Assembly: GCA_021234535.1 (NCBI GenBank)
Contig: CM037832.1
Span: 3,641,359-3,705,358, forward strand
DNA: 64,000 nucleotides
Direction of reading: 5' to 3'
Source of the DNA: Stichopus chloronotus
Lineage: Eukaryota; Echinodermata; Holothuroidea; Aspidochirotida; Stichopodidae
The position numbers were made by a program, and so were the translations under genes. The stretch's first letter is position 1, and each line of letters begins with the position of its first letter. The notes under the pieces were generated by a model. That model did no database searches. It was not told the origin of the DNA and worked only from the letters and a program-made list of their open reading frames with translations. Below, in pieces: positions 13,301 through 24,750 of this stretch.

Positions 13301-16300
13301 ACCACTCATCGAGCGCAATCACACCAGTCACAATTCCAATGAAACCGAAACCGTGAAATGAGATCAACTTTGGCAGGCAGTGACTACGGTCTACTTTTGC
13401 AGGATTTAGCAAAAGTCATTGCTGAGAGAGCAGCCATGTAAAGCGCATGTATGACTACAGCGGTGGGTGTTTCAAAACTATCTTCAAGTTTAACGAGCGA
13501 GAGGATGCATGACAAAATGATTAAGGAAATGTTTTCACAGTTTTCTGTATATCACACATACTGAAAGACCGAAGAGAAAGTACAAAACTTTGACTTTGCA
13601 CAGATGTTTGCAACATTGTCGTGAAATACTTTATCAAAATTACCAGACATGTTATTAAACCATAATCATCTCTTCTTTGTGTGCAAATTCCAAACGTGTC
13701 TACGACATCCAGTCAAATAAAAAACCTTGACTAAGCCCTGACACACTGCATTATCCTGAAGTATTTTGTCGACACAGAGATAGACAGGTATGGTACCACC
13801 GTATCATATCTTCTCAGCATGCTATCTAACGTATCTTGGAATTCATTGTGTAATAACTACTCGATAGCGGTCACTTCTCCAGAAAGATGAACAGGTCATC
13901 ACACTCAACACAGAATTGTTCGAAGAGTGCTGCAGTTCATACCCTTATGAGTGATACCAGTTAGCAAACAAAATAAACCAACTTGGAAACCACTCATTAA
14001 ACAAACAATTTTAAGATGATGACCAACACGGACCAACTTTCCAGCTATTAACACCACCCAAGTGTCGCTGAACGAATCATTAAACTGAGTGGCACTAGTA
14101 ACCTGCTCACACCACTGTCCTACTGCTAACATAGTCAGTTGCGACATCAGTTAATTCTACGTGGAAAAACAAAATCACGGTTGATCCGATGCCCGAATAC
14201 TGTAACTTATACTATAAAAATACTAATGATGCTAAGAGACATGCGCTACTACAAGAGGCAATAGCTGACAGCACAACCATTTGTGACATCCAATGCAAAG
14301 AGGCCAGGGTGGGGGGGAGAGCACTCTCCTTGAGCTTTTGATGGACTGCACTTTTCGTAGACATTACTGCCGCTCAAGTTTCCATAGCAAACCGACGACA
14401 ATCACCGACAGCACCCAACTTAGTAAATTATACACAAAAGTCACAGCAAAGACAGCACACCGAGAGTACTCATGACATGCAAAGTTTCTTTAACTGATTA
14501 AGAAAAAATATCAAGCATTTTAATAATTTCACGTCTGTTCTTACACTAAAATACATCAAATTTTAACATCCAATCTTGTGGCATCCCAGATATATTTAAG
14601 TACCTTGAGGCTGTTTGGGGAATTTTCCTTCACCTCTTTGGGTCCGTTCCTCCGCTGGGCGAGACAGAACCATGCAAATGGTGGTCCCAAGCAAGGCATG
14701 GAATGGGGTGGAAGAGGTGACAAAGATGAGGAATTGTGCAGAAAAGTTTGGAAGAGGATGAGTAACGAGATGAAAGGGAAAGAAAAATAAAATAAAAAAA
14801 CAACAAGGTTAGCAACCACAGCAATGCAAAGACATGAATCTAACCCCTACAGCACCCCAAATGCAAACTAAAATTCAAACATCTCCCAAAATGCCAATGC
14901 AAACATGGTTTGTTAATGCTGCTTCCATCTTGAGAGAAACAATACACTACAGACATCAGTAACAAACAATAGCAACACCACTAAGGAGTCTGCTGTTTCC
15001 TTTTAAATAATCCCAGACTCATCCTATTAATGAGTTACCCAACTCTCAATACTGGCAAGAAGCAAAAGGGGAAGGCAATGCAGTCTAAACTACCTAAATA
15101 AATTCAGGAAGCCACAGAGTAAGGAATTTGAGTTTTATGAAGCGCAGACTGACAGTTGATTTTGTTCACGGCCAAGGGATATTTTACAAAATATAACCTC
15201 TGTATCAATAAAACTATTTATGGATTATGGTAAGGGAGTGTTTGTGATGAAAGCAGCAAGGCCAAGAAGCAATGAGATGATTTATGAAATAAAAAGACAA
15301 AGAAGTATCAAAGCAAAAATATCACTTCCTGACTTTTTAGAGTTGAGATTGGTTTAATCAGAGAGAAAGAATTTAAATACAGTTCCTTAACTTGCATGCA
15401 TAGAAGAAGTTTTTTATAATGATAATCTTACAACTGAGCATAATTCTATTCCACAGTGTTCATCTTACAAGCGAATGTTTTTTTTTTCAACATTTTTACG
15501 TCACTCAAAAGACTAAGTACTCTTCTATCACTGCACTTTACATTGCTAGAAAAGACACCTGAGAACTCTCTTCATGGCTTTTTATGATAACAACTTTGCT
15601 TTATATGTCTCACTGATGTACCCTGACAGTAATTCATCCAATAAATACATTCACGATTCAGTGTCTGCGCCTCAGAGCAACTTCGTTTATGTCTATTACT
15701 GTCACTACGACAGTGGCACAGAGTGCAAGCACCAATCAAATTCATTGTTTACAGAAGAAGGTTAGGGGTTGGCCAATCACAGGGATGCTTCGATAAAGGA
15801 CATCTTTGCGTTGATCTGACAGGAATAAGCATCCTAATGAAAATACCATATGAGGCAACAATGGCCTATATTAGAATTTTATGCCACTGCCCCCTCCTGC
15901 AGTACCCAGTCATTAGCTTATCCCCTATCAGTTTGTTCACCACACAATGCGAGCCACTCAAAGTTGCACCTTTTCTGATTTGTCCTAGCACTTTTTAAAA
16001 GCAATTTCATCTCCGGTGTGATACATCCTTATGGTTCATTCTTTAAAAACTCTTTTTATCTCATCTCTTTACTAACCCTGCCTTCCTATCTGCCTTTCTA
16101 TCGGTGTCATTCTTCATCCTTTTTGATGTTCAGTCCTTATCTGCTATAAAGACTACTATAACAACATTCCAGTTGTCAACACAATCCATGCGCAGGATAT
16201 TACTCACTTTCTAAATGTGTTTCAAATAAAAGGAGTAAAAGGTTACACATTTTTTTTTCCTTTTTCTTGTTTTTTTTTTTGAAGGGAAGGGGGAGACTTG

Positions 16301-16509
16301 CTTGCTTAAATTTAAAGGTAGGATGTAGGAAACTTGATGCAGGGAATTCTACAGCGGGAGCTGACAATGCCAAGGGAGAATAAGACAGTTAAATTGCACA
16401 CGCTATTTTCGACTGCAAACAAGGACTAGAATGTTAATACACAACACGATACAGCATTCTTGCCGCCTATAGGTTTATGCAAGTTGGTTTGACTTTCCTG
16501 AATACTCAC
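10388..16509 (-). other. Septin-7 intron 7
   Basis: This 6.1-kb intron separates exons 7 and 8 in phase 0. Apart from the 51-nt candidate cassette exon I see only unique-looking AT-rich DNA, without an obvious mobile element or other gene. Confidence 0.75.
14604..14654 (-). CDS. Candidate cassette exon in septin-7 intron 7 (51 nt)
   Basis: This 51-nt segment lies on the septin strand between exons 7 and 8. A pyrimidine-rich acceptor (tctgtctcgcccag) precedes it and a usable donor (AAG|gtactt) follows. It is exactly 17 codons, open in the frame set by the flanking phase-0 introns, and reads RRNGPKEVKENSPNSLK. Inclusion would add a basic, polar loop between KKLA and ERVPFAVVG, just before a conserved strand. 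The segment is purine-rich, which suits exonic splicing enhancers. I know of no septin-7 isoform with this insertion, and there is no transcript evidence here, so it may be a chance open segment. Confidence 0.33.
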
Positions 16510-16602
16510 AGCTAACTTTTTGCTGGCACTGTTTTCCTCCTCGTCTTCAATGTCTGGAAACTCGTAAATGTTTATCTCGTTGTCTTTGATCTCCTTCAAA
16601 AT
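16510..16602 (-). CDS. SEPTIN7: Septin-7 exon 7, acidic loop segment
   Basis: This exon encodes residues 200-230: ILKEIKDNEINIYEFPDIED, then EEENSASKKLA. It corresponds to the IYEFPETDDEEEN helix-loop of vertebrate septin-7. The acceptor is gtatttcag and the donor gtgagt after GCT, both in phase 0. The exon's 93 bases equal 31 whole codons, so skipping it would keep the frame. The following 6.1-kb intron contains a candidate cassette exon in matching phase. Confidence 0.96.
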
Positions 16603-17554
16603 CTGAAATACAAACGTGCCCCCCAAAGTTTTTTTTTATAGAAACATGTTGATTGCAGTAAACGTCCATTGTTTGGTACTCAAGTTTTTACTTACGATGT
16701 CATGATGGTGACAGGATTGATGTTTGGTAGATAAATGACTCATTCAACGAGGTCAAAGACATCTAAGTACTTACCCATAAATCAACGGTACACTCTCGAC
16801 GGCTTTAAAAGTTACATTGTTATTATTCCTCATGCCAAAAAATGGTCCACCGATCTCCAGGTCTGTTTACCCACTTGAAGAAAATTTAAGCAGGTAATGA
16901 TAAAGAACCGACCATTTAGATCTTTTCATCGTAATTAACCTTCCCCCCACTGGTAGCTGAACTACTTCCTGTTATGATTACCGAAGTGGTGATTTCAAAC
17001 TGAAAAAGCATAAATTAAGGATATCCTTTGTTAGGGTCTACGTTGTGTCGTGACACTCTGTGACAAATTGATCAGAGACGAGGGCTTACTTGCAGCTAAC
17101 TGTGACATGAGCTCATGCTGTACCCTACACCTAAAAACAGATGGCGCATGTAGTCACTTCCATTACAGTGCTGTAGCTTTGCCATGTAATATCCTTAGCA
17201 TGCTATTCCATCTGTACTCTAGTGCCAGCTTGTTGAGTAGTCCGAGTTATATCTTTGAGCAATATCTTTTCCTAGCATTTTCTTGTCTTTACACATTCAG
17301 AGCCAAGATTATAAATGCTGTTCTGGAAAGCAGACACATATTTGAGACAGTGAATGAAAGGAAGAGTACGGCAAAATATATTACAAGGAGGAGGGTAGTA
17401 GGTTCACTTGTAATGGACATCGACTGTATGAAAAATAAACATTGATAATCAAGCTGCACGAAGCTCACGCCTTCTGAAGTCAGAAAACATTCAGGACATT
17501 TGCCCGGTGAGTTGGAGGGAATCTAAAACAACAAACACTGGCAGTAAAGGAATT

Positions 17555-17605
17555 CCGACCTCTGACCTCCAGGCTGTTGGTGGAGTCTGCCAACATCACT
17601 CAACA
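17555..17605 (-). repeat. Possible tRNA-derived SINE fragment
   Basis: On the minus strand, GTTGGCAGACTCC is followed about 35 nt later by AGGTCGGAATTCC, resembling degraded A and B boxes of a tRNA promoter. There is no cloverleaf that I can complete and no clear tail. This is a weak call. Confidence 0.2.
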
Positions 17606-17888
17606 ATTTCACTCAGCAATACGTACATCCACAATGATGCTATTAGGGATAGAGATAGTTACCGAATCTCAATTCAAATAAATCACCAGATGGAATGCTA
17701 GATATGAAACTAAGTGACTGAGATAAATAATATTTTTCACTTGCCTCACAGACTGTGAAACTTACATAAATATATTGTACACCTCACTACCTACTGGGAC
17801 TTTGTTACTAGGCCATATCCTAAGAATGTTAGTGACATCACCCTCAAAATTTATACCAAATATTCTTATCTGGATCAATATTTTTTAC

Positions 17889-18006
17889 CCTTTTCTTGAA
17901 TTCTTTACACTCTTCTGGGGTGAGCGTATCCGCCTTGGCAATGAGTGGGATTATGTTGACTTTGTCGTGTAACCTTTTCATTAGTTCAACATCCAGGGGT
18001 TTTAAC
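17889..18006 (-). CDS. SEPTIN7: Septin-7 exon 6, G4 motif AKAD
   Basis: This exon encodes the last base of Gly160, then residues 161-199. It contains [20 protein letters not shown], then [23 protein letters not shown] (about residues 183-186) is the guanine-specificity motif. The acceptor is ttgttgcag. The donor gtaaaa after AAAAGG is weaker than the others, but it gives phase 0 into exon 7 and the expected KKR-ILKEI junction. The frame stays open for several codons past the donor by chance. Confidence 0.96.
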
Positions 18007-18959
18007 CTGCAACAAAACAGAAATGATAGTATCAAGTACGTTCAGCTTTGATACAAACGTAGCGAAGTGCACTTGGAACATTCTGACATGCACTCTTAAT
18101 AAAATGTGGCATTCTAAAGGTGTCACTTCCATCCATCACCTTACATAGTTTTCTTTCCCAAGTAGTCAATGACTGACCATCTATATAAGCGAATCACTAA
18201 CGTTCCACCAAAAATGGGTAACCGTGCCACGATCTCGCCATCTTCCCAACACATCACATCAATGCACCACTTACATATTGCAGATTAACTATTGGATTAC
18301 AGTTGTTGAAGTCAAATTGGTCAGAGTCTAAACCTTAAACCAAACAAAAAGCAATGCCAAGGTGATTTTTAATACTTGCCTGAAACTGTATGTATGCTAC
18401 CATATGCAAAAAAAAATACTTCCCAGGACTTTCCAAGAGGACATTCTTCTAAATATTGACCCGAGGCCATTATCAAAAAATTAAATGAACCAATGAGATA
18501 AAAGAAAAACAATGTTAACTTCCAGATAGGTGGCCACTGATGCTTTGACAAAATTGATCAAGTAAAAATTTCTAACATAGTTGGGGACAATACAGATGAG
18601 TTATAACCTTTAAACCCACTTTGCATGGATTCAAAAGTACTATGATTTACGTATGTTGTTATATAAAAGTTGCTTGTGATCACATGGCTCACAAGATTAT
18701 ACAAGAGGGCTTTGAAAGGTTTTATTGCTCTGTTTGTGCTATCTGGAAGGAATTTCAAGCACAGTCACTTAAGAAATTTGCTTCAATCCAGACTTTTGAA
18801 CCCTCTTCTGCTTAATAGTTCGAGGTTTGAAAGGCCTCAACAGTATAATTCACACAAAACTTCAGCTACAGTTTCTACCCAGTCACCTCACAGCAAATGT
18901 CTAGTGCAAACAGAACAAGAATCAAAAACTTACCTTGATTCTAGACACACTGAAGCAGA

Positions 18960-18971
18960 CCCCCCCCCCCA
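18960..18971. repeat. Poly-C tract
   Basis: A run of about a dozen C residues in septin intron 5. Such homopolymers recur at 59786, 63567 and 63868. Confidence 0.9.
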
Positions 18972-19068
18972 TTAAAATCAAATTAAAAGAGTCCACTGGC
19001 AGTGCTATGGTCAATCTTCCCATTAAGTCCATTAAACTGTTGACCAAAGTGACACACTACAGTCTTTA

Positions 19069-19098
19069 CACACACACACACACATGCACACACACAGA
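19069..19098. repeat. CA dinucleotide microsatellite
   Basis: A (CA)n stretch interrupted once by ATG (cacacacatgcacacac) within intron 5. Confidence 0.9.
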
Positions 19099-19427
19099 GA
19101 GCAGTGAAAAAGAGAATCACTTGTCCAGTTTAATGAAAGAATAAGCAAACAAGGGAGATAAGTTCACTTAATTCCATCAAAGAAGTACCTTCATTAGCTC
19201 AATTCTAAGCAATGATGATGTTCTTCAATCACTAAGATCTGGAATGATTGCTGTAAAAGGTTCTGCTCTCTCATTCTCTCTGTTCTTTCTTTCCCTTTCA
19301 CTGTTTTTATTTTGTGGTGTGAAAAGCATCGGTACAACTATTTAAAGACATCAAAGTACTATTTCTGCATTGGAATGTCATTGCTTTTTTTTTTTAAAGA
19401 GATAGGTCAGAAGGTTATTCATCTTAC

Positions 19428-19562
19428 CCATGACCTGATGGAGCGATGAAGTAAAGGCAACAATGGACCCTCTTGTCTGGTAAGCTGCATCTGTTTACTC
19501 TGGATTCAGCATTCAAGTACTCCTCAAATTTGGTATCTATGTGCTCCAAAATAGGTTGCCAA
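19428..19562 (-). CDS. SEPTIN7: Septin-7 exon 5, middle of GTPase domain
   Basis: This exon encodes the end of Cys115 through His159 plus two bases of Gly160. It contains [20 protein letters not shown], then [24 protein letters not shown]. The [13 protein letters not shown] and [13 protein letters not shown] stretches are strongly conserved across septins. Vertebrate septin-7 has RRQMPD where this protein has RCSLPD, a modest divergence in a surface loop. The acceptor is ttttacag and the donor gtaag. Confidence 0.97.
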
Positions 19563-20085
19563 CTGTAAAACCAGAAAAAGGTAAAATTTGTGAGGAAAAA
19601 GAAAAAGATCCCCAAACGAACCTAAGAACCCAGAATGAGCAACGGCCTTATCCAACAGTACTTGGCTCACTAGGAATTCACTCTATACAGGCCTACAGGT
19701 TACTAGATCAGGATTCCTCAATAAAATTTGGTGAGGCGCCACATGTCTGGCTAGATGTTTTGAAATAATGTGGCACTGATTGCTGTCCTGGGGAGGGGTG
19801 TAGGGAAAAAGTACCATTCCCCACCCTTTACAATATTTTTGCATTTTTGAAGGGGCTTCAGGGCAGGGTAGTGCAAAGTTTGTTAAATTAGTCTGTGGGA
19901 AGTAACAGAGTTACCTATTTTTGGGACAAATTAAGTTTTGTCAGCATGGTTATAAAATGTGTAACTTTTCAATATTCTTCCAGTGCTTTTTGCATGCCAA
20001 CTCACATTGCGTGCCACAAGTGGCACGAGCACTGCCATTTGAGAAAGCTTGTACTAGACGGTAGCCCATAATGATTCCCACGACC

Positions 20086-20217
20086 CTCTGGTGTGGGTAT
20101 TCACTAGTGGCTATACCTACCCCTTTGTTCACTGATGCATCAGTTTCACATAGCTCAAAATGCCACCGAAATCATTTCTGACACCACACCATCTAGCCCT
20201 TGGCTTGCCCTTGTTCA
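20086..20217 (+). repeat. Fold-back repeat family A, copy 1 (partial)
   Basis: This stretch begins with CTCTGGTGTGGGTATTCA and continues with a CTATACCTACCCC-type block, matching the left part of copies near 27841 and 38515. The right arm is not obvious, so this copy looks partial and diverged. Confidence 0.65.
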
Positions 20218-20745
20218 GCTTTCACTCTGACTGTGATTACATGTCATTGCTATGTGCTTGTAATTTGTCTCTAGCAAGAGCTACACCGAATTAAAAACCT
20301 TGAGTAATATTCTTCGTTCTTTACAAATAGGTTTCGTTATTATTCTGATTTCCATAAAAAATTTTATTTGTTCCTCGCTCCTTCGAGTATTTTCAGGTGA
20401 AAATTTTACGTTTTTATTTAGCGCAACGAATCTAGGCCAGATAGCCTACCGTGCCCTTGTGCTATAGCCTGTCATCCCTGTGTTATGTAATTCCATTGGC
20501 ATATTGCACAATAGTTTTGGAATTTACCAGTTAACTTTTATTATTCACATTACTTCCTACCTTCGTTAACTGGGCTCCTCTTAGTTACTTTTGTTTCACT
20601 GTGTATTGTTAAGCAATGAGCTGTTTAATTTCTTTGCATGTTTGTCCTGTTGTTTCACGCTATTTTTGGTCGTATTTATGCATTTTGTTGCCTTAGGGTA
20701 AGACAGGCCTAAGTTACATAGTGTACACCTCCATTGGGTTTGAGT

Positions 20746-21192
20746 ATGTCTTCCCCTTCTGTCGATCTTCTTTGCAGCATTTGCAACCAGTCTAAACGCA
20801 GGAGGGACTGAAATCGGCATTCAGTGTGCCCAGTGTGACGTTCATGCAAGCGAAGTGACCAGTCCGAACGATGCAAGTCCTTCACCCCAGCCCAGTGGAC
20901 CGAGATCCAATCTTGGCTGCAGGGCCGGCGGGAGATGCTCCAGGGTTGACCGGATGTGGTGCCCGATCCCTCTGTGGTCGAGGGGCCTTTGGGGACCTCA
21001 GTTCCCCCTAGACCCTTGACCAGGGTAGGCAAAGGTAAGTCGGGGAAGACCAAACCAGAGGGAAGGAAAACTGGGTCAAACGAGAAGGGGAGTACAGTCC
21101 CATGGCGCCGAACTTCATTGGAGACTGTGGGGAGTGCGCGTCCCTGTCTTATACACCACATAGGCTATCATGTAGATAACAAAATGTTTTGA
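20746..21192 (+). pseudogene. Decayed 149-codon reading frame with three TGA codons
   Basis: One frame runs from an ATG for 149 codons with three interruptions, all TGA (20809, 20836 and 20947), before its final stop. The stretch is far richer in G and C than the surrounding intron. The start has a CxxC pair (LCSIC), followed by a His, further Cys residues and many basic residues, then CKSFTPAQWTEIQSWLQGRR, then a Pro, Gly and Lys-rich tail. This looks like a decayed nucleic-acid-binding or gag-like protein from a retroelement. No RT, integrase or LTR is visible nearby, so the source is inference. GC-rich DNA lengthens open frames on both strands, and an antisense 150-codon frame overlaps it. 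Confidence 0.4.
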
Positions 21193-21675
21193 CACAGAAC
21201 TAACAATCTTTAGCATATATGGTAACGACACCATCCCCTACCCTTCTATCCTCTCCCCTTCTCTACCCTGCTTAAGACAAGAATAAAAGCATGCATTTTT
21301 TTAGTTAAGAACAACCACAATGCCATTTTGCTCCAAATCTGCAGATGCACTGCATATGTTTGAACACTGGTAATTGTGCGAAGCTTCATGTAATAATTGC
21401 ATAACTGAAACTAGGTAAAGCTTCAGGCACTTTGCAAGTACCCACCCCTCTCTGCCCCACTACCTACCTTTCCCCTCAACCCCCCCTCACTGGGCAGTTG
21501 AATCGCTGGATTCTCCTACCTCTACCATCACAAACTGAATGGCAAAAATCGCAACTGTGGGTATGGACCAATCTTATCACAAGTTCAGCATTTTAAAGTT
21601 AAATAGCTATTTTTCCCCTCCAAATTCCCCCTCCACCACACCATTTCGTTTGATGACAGAATTAATTTTACTCAC

Positions 21676-21776
21676 CAGTTACTGTTATCTACTTGGTCCC
21701 CAAAGCCTGGTGTGTCCACGATTGTTAGTCTAAGATTCACACCATTTTCCTTCAGATGTACATTGGATGTTTCAAC
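21676..21776 (-). CDS. SEPTIN7: Septin-7 exon 4, G3 motif DTPG
   Basis: This exon encodes residues 82-114 plus two bases of Cys115. It contains [20 protein letters not shown] followed by [13 protein letters not shown]. The DTPG motif (about residues 102-105) is the switch II/G3 element that senses the gamma-phosphate. The acceptor is tctatgcag and the donor gtgag splits the Cys codon (phase 2). Exon 5 supplies the last base, giving the septin-7 sequence NCWQP. Confidence 0.97.
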
Positions 21777-21952
21777 CTGCATAGAAAAGAAAATAAAAGC
21801 TCTCAATATCAAGCTTCACTTGTTAGGGTAAAAAACTACAGAGATTCCAATACCCAACTCGCTACCTGAAGTGGCTGCATGGACAGGGTTCTAGCTTGAG
21901 GATTCCATGTGGTGACTATAGCCCTTTGTTGAAACATAGTGTGAATGCTGCT

Positions 21953-22012
21953 GGGAGAGGGGGAGGAGGGGACAGGGGGACAGGGGGTGGAGGGGACGGG
22001 GGAGGAGGAGAC
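21953..22012 (+). other. G-rich tract with G-quadruplex potential
   Basis: This stretch has at least six runs of four or five G separated by one to four bases (such as GGGGACAGGGGGACAGGGGG). It lies in septin intron 3 about 180 bp downstream of exon 4's acceptor side. In the septin transcript it would be C-rich; the G-rich strand is the non-template strand for plus-strand transcription. Confidence 0.7.
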
Positions 22013-23033
22013 TGGTCTCCCCTTTGGACTTCTTTTGTTGGGGGGGGAAAGACAGAATATTCTGTGACGGCAAATGGTGAAATTCTTTTCTTCCTATATT
22101 TGAGCTCAATGTTGCAATAATATAAATTTCCATGGATTTTTCCATGAAATGTTTAGTGAATTTAGTGCCAGATGGTAGTCTGGCAAATTCGTCTTCATGG
22201 CAGTCATAGATTCTAGCCATTGGCATCTGAGCCCCATGCATGGACACAAACAATTAAAGTTACCTATAATCATCACCTGACTGTTACAATCGCAGCAGCA
22301 CATCCCATTTGGTTTCACACCTGAAATCACAAACTATGTCTGGTTGACTCGACATTTCATGACCCAAAGTGTGCTGTTGTAGTAAACTAGCAAATATCAA
22401 CAGTATATCTTTGTACCATTCTAAGGTAGATATTGTGGCATGGTCACCTTGAAGGAATGGTCGAAACATTGACGGATTAAGAGGGTCGAGAGACTTCGGA
22501 ATTAAAGACCAGACTCAAAAGTGTCATATGAACATGTCTGTGCATTTTACGGCCTTGGGGACAAACTCAAAACTGTCAGGTACAAATGACAGGTAGCAAA
22601 GAGGACTCAAATTGCTAATTTGCGTATAGAGAGATAACATACTGCATGTAACCAGACTCTGTTTGCATACCAAGACATAACAGAGATAGCATGAATACCA
22701 AACCCTTAAATGAGGAAAAGGCTGTTCAACTCGATTTACATCACTACTTTTGACATTGCACATATCCTTAGCAATAAAAAAAATTAAAGACTAGCCCCAA
22801 ACCCCTTACAGTATTTCATTCTGTTGATTTGTAAATCTATGATGATATCTTAACACTTTGTAGTGTCAACTTTCTCAATCTTGCTGTGTCAAGTGTATTC
22901 TTACATTTTTCATGCTATGTTCTGAACAGTTAGTATATTGGAGTATTACTGTGGCAATATAGTGACTTGAGTCACTTTGTTCTAATGATCACTTAGCAAA
23001 CTGTTTACAAGTCTTTCATAATCTACTGTACAC

Positions 23034-23475
23034 TACTTCAAGGTCGTGTGACATGAAAATGACACTCTGGAGTATTAGGTGCATTCAGCATTGAAAATAT
23101 CAAAAATCGCCACAAATTCCATCAAAATATGTAAAAGATTGATTAACTTACAGGGAAATCAGTGTATCACACCTGTATCATGGACAAACGTTGGTTAAGT
23201 ATGCAAATTTGTGACATCAAGAGATAGACTCCTATGATAAGTGTTATGTTAAAACTTGGTTTATTTCAAGGAGAATTTGATATGCCGGGAGGGTTCTCTT
23301 TTGGAAGCATGTATTTTCTTCTTCAAAAATATCGATATCACTCACCAATGTGGACCTCAGTAATTAAGTAGTTCAAAGGAAAAATATATAGGCTTAACAA
23401 AACAAATACAGACACTGTGCAACACTCCACGTCATCTGGTTTGCATTTTTCTCTAACTCTGAAAAGTCATGTCTC
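23034..23475 (+). repeat. Dispersed repeat family E, copy 1
   Basis: This copy begins AAGGTCGTGTGACATGAAAA and ends in a segment containing GACACTGTGCAACACTCCAC. Both blocks, in the same order, recur near 38080-38395. This copy is about 130 bp longer in the middle. There is no recognisable coding content or terminal repeat. Confidence 0.7.
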
Positions 23476-24176
23476 AAAAATGGTAGAAGATATAAACAAA
23501 ATTCAAACGGATATTTACTCAGGGTTTTACTTTGCAGCTTCTGAAGGAAGGTTGCTCTTTTCTAGAAGCAAGTCAAATAACCTTTAACAAGGACGCTGTT
23601 TTCACAGAGTCCAGGTCAGCAATACAATATCCAAACAAACTAGAACAGCTTCAAATACAAGCTTTCAGAACTGATGACACTTTTTCCACACAAGCAGCGC
23701 TATTATTCAATAAATCTCCATATCCGTTATGACTCAGATAACTTGGAACCCTTTTATTTACATCACCACAGTTTCAACACAATAGCTGTTGTTTTTCTTC
23801 TTTTTTTTTTTGTACATGTGGAAGCTCAGTGGGCACTGTGCAGGGTCTTACAATGCTGATGAAAGGATGGTCCTGTTTGTCACACTTATCCAAGGACAGT
23901 ACGGACACTTCACAAATGTACGCCTGACAGTCCAACGAGAGTAAACATCATAAACAGCTCTGTCAGGATGACTTGAAGCAATGCTGCAATGGCCGCTCAA
24001 AAACATGCAAATTTGTTTGTAATGGGGTCACCCATGCTAGATCCAAAATGATAAGCCTACATCATAACCAGGCACTTCTGGTTTTAGTCTGTAATTGAAC
24101 AAGCTGAACAAGTCTCTCCCATGAACTGTGTCTACTGCTGTATAATGTTTTTTAAAACCAGTATCTATAGACACAG

Positions 24177-24450
24177 ATTAAAGGATATTCCAAATAAGGC
24201 TGGACAGTAGCCTTCTTTATGAGAACTAATTTTCCAGCAGGCAGAAATTCACTTATTTGTCACAAAAGAATAATATGTTCATCCAAACTTTTAAAAATTA
24301 AACTGATGCATCTTCTGCAACTCATCTTATACATAATGCTCTGAAGAGATAAAGCTTAAATTAAGTATTACTGATGTTTACTGATGAGCCTGAATAACAA
24401 AGATTTAAGCTGTTTTCTTGCATGTCATTATGATGCCACATTCTAATTTA
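24177..24450 (+). repeat. Diverged relative of the TTAA-ended MITE (family F, copy 1)
   Basis: It shares an ordered set of blocks with the element at 26905-27259: CAGTAGCCTTCTTT, AGAAATTCACTTATTTGT, CCAAACTTTTAAAAATTAAA, TGATGCATCT and TTTTCTTGCATGTCATTATG. Its terminal repeats are too decayed to define exact ends. It abuts the 60-bp tandem array. Confidence 0.7.
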
Positions 24451-24750
24451 TTAAGGACTTGTGCCATATGCAATACATTGCCTTTGGTAGCATGTCATAC
24501 TCTATAAAGAATTTGTGTCACATACAATATGTTGCATTTAGTACATTGTCACACTCTAATTTACTAAGGATTTGTGTCACATATTGTAAGTTACATTTAG
24601 TACAATGTCACATTCTGATTCATTCACAAGGAATTTGCTTCAAATACAATATGTTGCATTTGGTGCAATGCCACCTACAGTACTACAGATTTGTGTCATA
24701 TACAATATATTGCATTTTGCACAATGTCAGATTCATATTTACTAAGGCAT
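24451..24750 (+). repeat. Tandem repeat, about 60-bp period, five units
   Basis: The units read roughly gatttgtgtcacatacaata, tgttgcatttagtacaatgt, cacattctaatttactaagg, repeated about five times with 57-62-bp spacing. Because the period is near a multiple of three, an open frame of 99 codons runs through it; I treat that as a product of the repeat. Confidence 0.85.

Larger units (their letters stand above)
16603..19427 (-). other. Septin-7 introns 6 and 5 (around exon 6)
   Basis: Intron 6 (16603-17888) and intron 5 (18007-19427) contain no second gene that I can support. A 131-codon plus-strand frame at 17050-17445 has no recognisable features. Simple repeats occur near 18960 (poly-C) and 19070 (CA repeat). 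Confidence 0.75.

Noticed and set aside
17050..17445. 131-codon plus-strand frame in septin intron 6
   Set aside because: No motif or coding signature; it lies antisense within an intron.
20709..21161. 150-codon minus-strand frame
   Set aside because: It is antisense to the better-supported TGA-interrupted frame and is explained by low stop density in GC-rich DNA.
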